From Clostridiales bacterium (lineage in GTDB: Bacteria; Bacillota; Clostridia; Christensenellales; Aristaeellaceae), in the NCBI GenBank assembly GCA_004555535.1, contig SFHU01000056.1, positions 1 through 17,913 of the forward strand: DNA of 17,913 bases, read 5' to 3'. Made by a program: the position numbers and the translations under genes. Below, in pieces: positions 15,650 to 17,913 of the stretch (position 1 is its first letter; each line of letters starts with the position of its first letter). Below the pieces are notes generated by a model. That model ran no database searches. It worked only from the letters and a program-made list of their open reading frames with translations, and was not told the origin of the DNA.

Positions 15650-16654
15650 TCACAGTTCCCCCTTCCTGAACACCGCGTAGAACGCGTACATCGTGCAGGT
15701 GACGATGAAGCCGACGCAGATATTCAGCACCAGAATCAGGCCGCTCGAGAGGATCGCGCCCGGCGTGCCCAGCGGAATGACGCTGTGCAGGCCGTTCGCG
15801 CCCGTGTAAAACGAATAGCACTTGCTCACCGCGTAGGTCAGCAGCGCGCAAAGCACGACCCGCTGATAGGTCCTGTAGGTGAAGAAGCGACGGATGGCCT
15901 CAAAGCCGAAGGCCGTGACGTAGATCATCAGCGCCGCGCCCATGATCGCGCCGCCGGAGAAGCCGCCGCCGGGTGAGAGATGGCCGTTTAAGACCACGTA
16001 GATGCCCAGCAGCAGCACGACCGGCACGAGCACCTTCGCCGCGTGCTGCAGGATCGTGTCATGATGCGGCTCATAGAAAGTGTCCGAATGCGGCTGCTCG
16101 CGGATGACCCGCGCCAGCGGGCTGAACGTCTGCGAATCGGCGTCCAGGCGCAGCAGCAGCAGCACGACCATCGCCGCCGTAAAGAGCACGCTCGACTCGC
16201 CAAGCGTATCAAACGCGCGGTAATCGAGGATCATGCCGGTGACGATGTTGACCGCGCCGGTCTCCTGCAGGCCGCTCTCAATATAGCGCGTCGGGACCTC
16301 GTTGTTGGCGGGGCTCTGCGCGCTGCCAAAGTCCGGCAGGCAGGCCGCCGTATACAGGAACAGCGCGATCATCGCCAGACAGACCGCGACGCAGAGCACG
16401 CAGTACACGCCCCGGCGAAGCCGCCCGCCGCGGCGCTCGTTCCAGGTGCGCAGGCGCGCCGCCGTCTCCCGCTCCTCCTCGATCTCCGCCTCGAGCATCC
16501 GGCGGTACTCGATATCCACCGGCGGCTCTTCGCTAAGGGCGGGCTGCGTCTGGCTTTGCGCCATGCGCTCGTCGAGCGCCTCGTCGGAGGAAGCAAGGAA
16601 ATGCGTCAGGCGCGAGCGCGCCCTGAGCAAAAGATCAGGCCTCTCCCGCTTCAT
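15650..16654 (-). CDS. MbhE-like domain fused to MrpB/MnhB, with a cytosolic N-terminal extension
   Basis: This 334-residue protein has three parts. Residues 1-80 are hydrophilic and highly charged, with a likely helical stretch LEAEIEEERETAARLRTWNE (54-73). One membrane segment (about 83-105) then leads to an MbhE-like region with AVNIVTGMILDYRAFDTLGE (134-153) and a further membrane helix (157-170). From about 198 the MnhB domain follows, with HDTILQHAAKVLVP and GHLSPGGGFSGG (224-235), the family hallmark. In standard Mrp, MbhE is part of MrpA and MrpB is separate; in archaeal Mbh both are separate genes. ATG at 16654 is preceded by GGAGGTGA; longer in-frame starts have no such site. It overlaps the upstream gene by 20 bp. 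I do not recognise the extension. Confidence 0.85.
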   Translation of the reverse strand: MKRERPDLLLRARSRLTHFLASSDEALDERMAQSQTQPALSEEPPVDIEYRRMLEAEIEEERETAARLRTWNERRGGRLRRGVYCVLCVAVCLAMIALFLYTAACLPDFGSAQSPANNEVPTRYIESGLQETGAVNIVTGMILDYRAFDTLGESSVLFTAAMVVLLLLRLDADSQTFSPLARVIREQPHSDTFYEPHHDTILQHAAKVLVPVVLLLGIYVVLNGHLSPGGGFSGGAIMGAALMIYVTAFGFEAIRRFFTYRTYQRVVLCALLTYAVSKCYSFYTGANGLHSVIPLGTPGAILSSGLILVLNICVGFIVTCTMYAFYAVFRKGEL

Positions 16655-16958
16655 CGCCTTCACCTCCGCTTCTCTTCTCCTGCTCGAGCTGCCTGGCATG
16701 GCGCTCGCGCACCTGGTTGCGCGCGTCAATCGCGTGGATCTTCTTGAGCGTCAGGAAGAGCAGCAGGCTCGTGATGCCCGCGCCGACCGCCGCCTCCGTA
16801 ATCGCCAGATCCGGCGACTCCAGGAGAATCCATACGATGGACATCAGCATCGAATAGCCCATGTAAATGACAACGCTGGTCAGAAGGCTGCGCGTCATGC
16901 ACACGGCAATCGCACAGGCGATCAGGAACGCCAGAATCAGATGCATCACCGTACTCAT
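16635..16958 (-). CDS. MbhD-like (DUF4040) subunit of the Mrp-like complex
   Basis: This is a 107-residue membrane protein with three short hydrophobic segments (about 5-22, 25-46 and 52-72). SPDLAITEAAVGAGITSLLLFLTL (48-71) is the hallmark of the MbhD/DUF4040 family, which is otherwise found near the C-terminus of MrpA. A separate MbhD gene is characteristic of Mbh/Mbs-type clusters. The remaining 35 residues form a charged cytosolic tail rich in Arg, Glu and Lys. ATG at 16958 overlaps the MrpG stop as ATGA and follows a GGAGGGGGAG ribosome site. The end overlaps the next gene by 20 bp. Family assignment is firm. Confidence 0.9.
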   Translation of the reverse strand: MSTVMHLILAFLIACAIAVCMTRSLLTSVVIYMGYSMLMSIVWILLESPDLAITEAAVGAGITSLLLFLTLKKIHAIDARNQVRERHARQLEQEKRSGGEGDEAGEA

Positions 16959-17314
16959 GCCTTCTCCCCCTCCTTCGGCTGCGCCTGCGTCAGGGAGTCG
17001 CGCACGGTCATATACTGCCCGCGGTCCTCGTTGGTCTCCACCTCCAGCCGGCACAGCAGATGGCTGGCGACCGGCGAGCTGATCCACATGAAGACGACCA
17101 CCAGCACGAGCTTCGCGGCCGTAAAGCCGTCCGGCGCGCTGACCGCCAGGCCCAGCAGACAAAGCCCCAGGCCGAGCGTGTCGTTGAGGGCCGATGCGTG
17201 CATCCTGTTGGCGGCATAGTGGAAGCGGAAGACGCCGAACACGCCGATGCACAGAATGATCAGCCCTGCCGCAACCAGCGCGGCGGTCAAAGCAAAGCGA
17301 AACCATGCGATCAT
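16955..17314 (-). CDS. mrpG: MrpG/MnhG subunit of the cation/proton antiporter
   Basis: This is a 119-residue protein with three membrane segments (about 7-29, 46-60 and 66-86). IGVFGVFRFHYAANRMHASALNDTLG, starting at residue 23, is the family motif (compare GLLRFPDFYTRLHA...DTLG), and ISSPVASHLLCR (78-89) is the second one. MrpG is one of the small subunits needed for Mrp complex assembly. About 30 hydrophilic residues form a C-terminal cytosolic tail. Both ends overlap the neighbouring genes by four bases (ATGA), which indicates coupled translation. Confidence 0.94.
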   Translation of the reverse strand: MIAWFRFALTAALVAAGLIILCIGVFGVFRFHYAANRMHASALNDTLGLGLCLLGLAVSAPDGFTAAKLVLVVVFMWISSPVASHLLCRLEVETNEDRGQYMTVRDSLTQAQPKEGEKA

Positions 17315-17652
17315 TTGAACATCTCCTCCCCTCCGTCCGTCTTGCCCAGAAGCCGGGCCTCCTCATGCTTGCGCTCGCGGTAGACGCCCGTGTACACCTT
17401 GCACAGCACGACCACCGCGAGGAAGCTGATCATCGCATACACCAGCGCGACATCCGCCAGATACCCTTCGCCCAGCGCCAGAACCAGCACGGCCACCATC
17501 ACGATGGTCAGCGTGCCGATCATGTTGACCGCCAGCACGCGGTCAGAAATGCGCGGGCCGCGGATACAGCGAATCAGGCAAAGGATCGAAAGCACAGCCA
17601 GCACTGCCATCACCGCGACCGTCAGGCCGTGATACGCCTGCTCCACGCTCAT
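17311..17652 (-). CDS. mrpF: MrpF/MnhF subunit of the cation/proton antiporter
   Basis: This is a 113-residue protein with three membrane segments (about 8-27, 42-60 and 66-88). RGPRISDRVLAVNMIGT (31-47) is the conserved MrpF motif; its Asp (D37) corresponds to the functionally important Asp of the family. DVALVYAMISFLAVVVLCKV (67-86) matches the third helix. A charged tail of about 25 residues ends the protein. The gene overlaps MrpE and MrpG by four bases each (ATGA both times). The order E-F-G is the same in mrp and mbhABC clusters. Confidence 0.94.
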   Translation of the reverse strand: MSVEQAYHGLTVAVMAVLAVLSILCLIRCIRGPRISDRVLAVNMIGTLTIVMVAVLVLALGEGYLADVALVYAMISFLAVVVLCKVYTGVYRERKHEEARLLGKTDGGEEMFK

Positions 17653-17913
17653 TGCCGCGCCTCCTTTCCGCCCTTTTCGGCTTTTTTCTCCTGCTTCCTC
17701 TGCGCGCGCGCCTCGGCGCGCTGCTCCATCTCCCGCAGGCGCTGCACCATGATGCCGTCGCTCAGGCCCTCCGCCAGGCTCTTGTCCAGGCAGTGCACGA
17801 CAAAGTCGTCGCCTGCGAGCTGGCAGGTGATCGTCCCCGGCGTCAGCGTGATGGAATCCGCGAGCACGACGCGGTGGCGCTCCTCCCGAAGGCCGCTGCT
17901 GAAGCGAACCAGC
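17649..17913 (-). CDS. mrpE: MrpE/MnhE subunit, partial (N-terminus outside the window)
   Basis: The last 87 residues are visible; the reading frame is open to the right edge. LVRFSSGLREERHRVVLADS followed by ITLTPGTITC is the diagnostic central motif of MnhE. CLDKSLAEGL follows, where family members usually have a similar short segment before the end. Beyond this, a strongly charged stretch (RAEARAQRKQEKKAEKGGKE) forms a cytosolic tail that looks longer than usual. An internal GTG at 17867 could be mistaken for a start but lies in the middle of the motif. The stop overlaps the MrpF start as ATGA. The operon promoter is outside the window. Confidence 0.9.
   Translation of the reverse strand, partial: LVRFSSGLREERHRVVLADSITLTPGTITCQLAGDDFVVHCLDKSLAEGLSDGIMVQRLREMEQRAEARAQRKQEKKAEKGGKEARQ

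Overview
The window looks like chromosome from a GC-rich member of the Clostridia, probably an anaerobic gut-type Firmicute. I infer this from strong AGGAGG-type ribosome sites, occasional GTG starts, AT-rich extended -10 promoters with short intergenic terminators, a PPi-type phosphofructokinase, and Gram-positive style MacAB-like and MATE exporters. The species cannot be named from the sequence. All genes but one lie on the minus strand. No rRNA, tRNA, CRISPR array or mobile element was seen.

Left part (1-5850): a phosphofructokinase of the pyrophosphate type (297-1520) has its own promoter, a terminator and a 24-bp palindrome upstream. Next comes a four-gene minus-strand transport operon, read from 5633 down to 1764: membrane-anchored HlyD-like adaptor, MacB-type ATPase, MacB-type permease, and a second, secreted adaptor. 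Its promoter has an extended -10 and a dyad over the -35 position, and it ends at a clear terminator.

Middle (5850-8640): one plus-strand gene encodes a two-domain P-loop protein whose second P-loop has decayed. It converges on a MATE-family exporter gene, and a near-perfect bidirectional terminator lies between them. The MATE gene has a textbook TTGACA-N17-TACAAT promoter.

Right part (8648-17913, more than half the window): a tightly coupled operon of ten genes, running leftward from beyond the right edge. The order is MrpE, MrpF, MrpG, MbhD-like, an MbhE-MnhB fusion, MrpC, three MrpD/NuoN-like subunits and one long ND5/NuoL-like subunit, followed by a terminator. From the MrpE-like gene to the first large subunit this matches the order of mbhA-H in archaeal membrane-bound hydrogenases rather than mrpA-G. 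The operon carries four large antiporter-type subunits where standard Mrp has two, and no hydrogenase or quinone-reductase arm appears in the window. The likely job is Na+/H+ exchange across the membrane. Whether it is driven by proton-motive force or by a redox module encoded elsewhere cannot be told from here. This operon is the most unusual system in the window.
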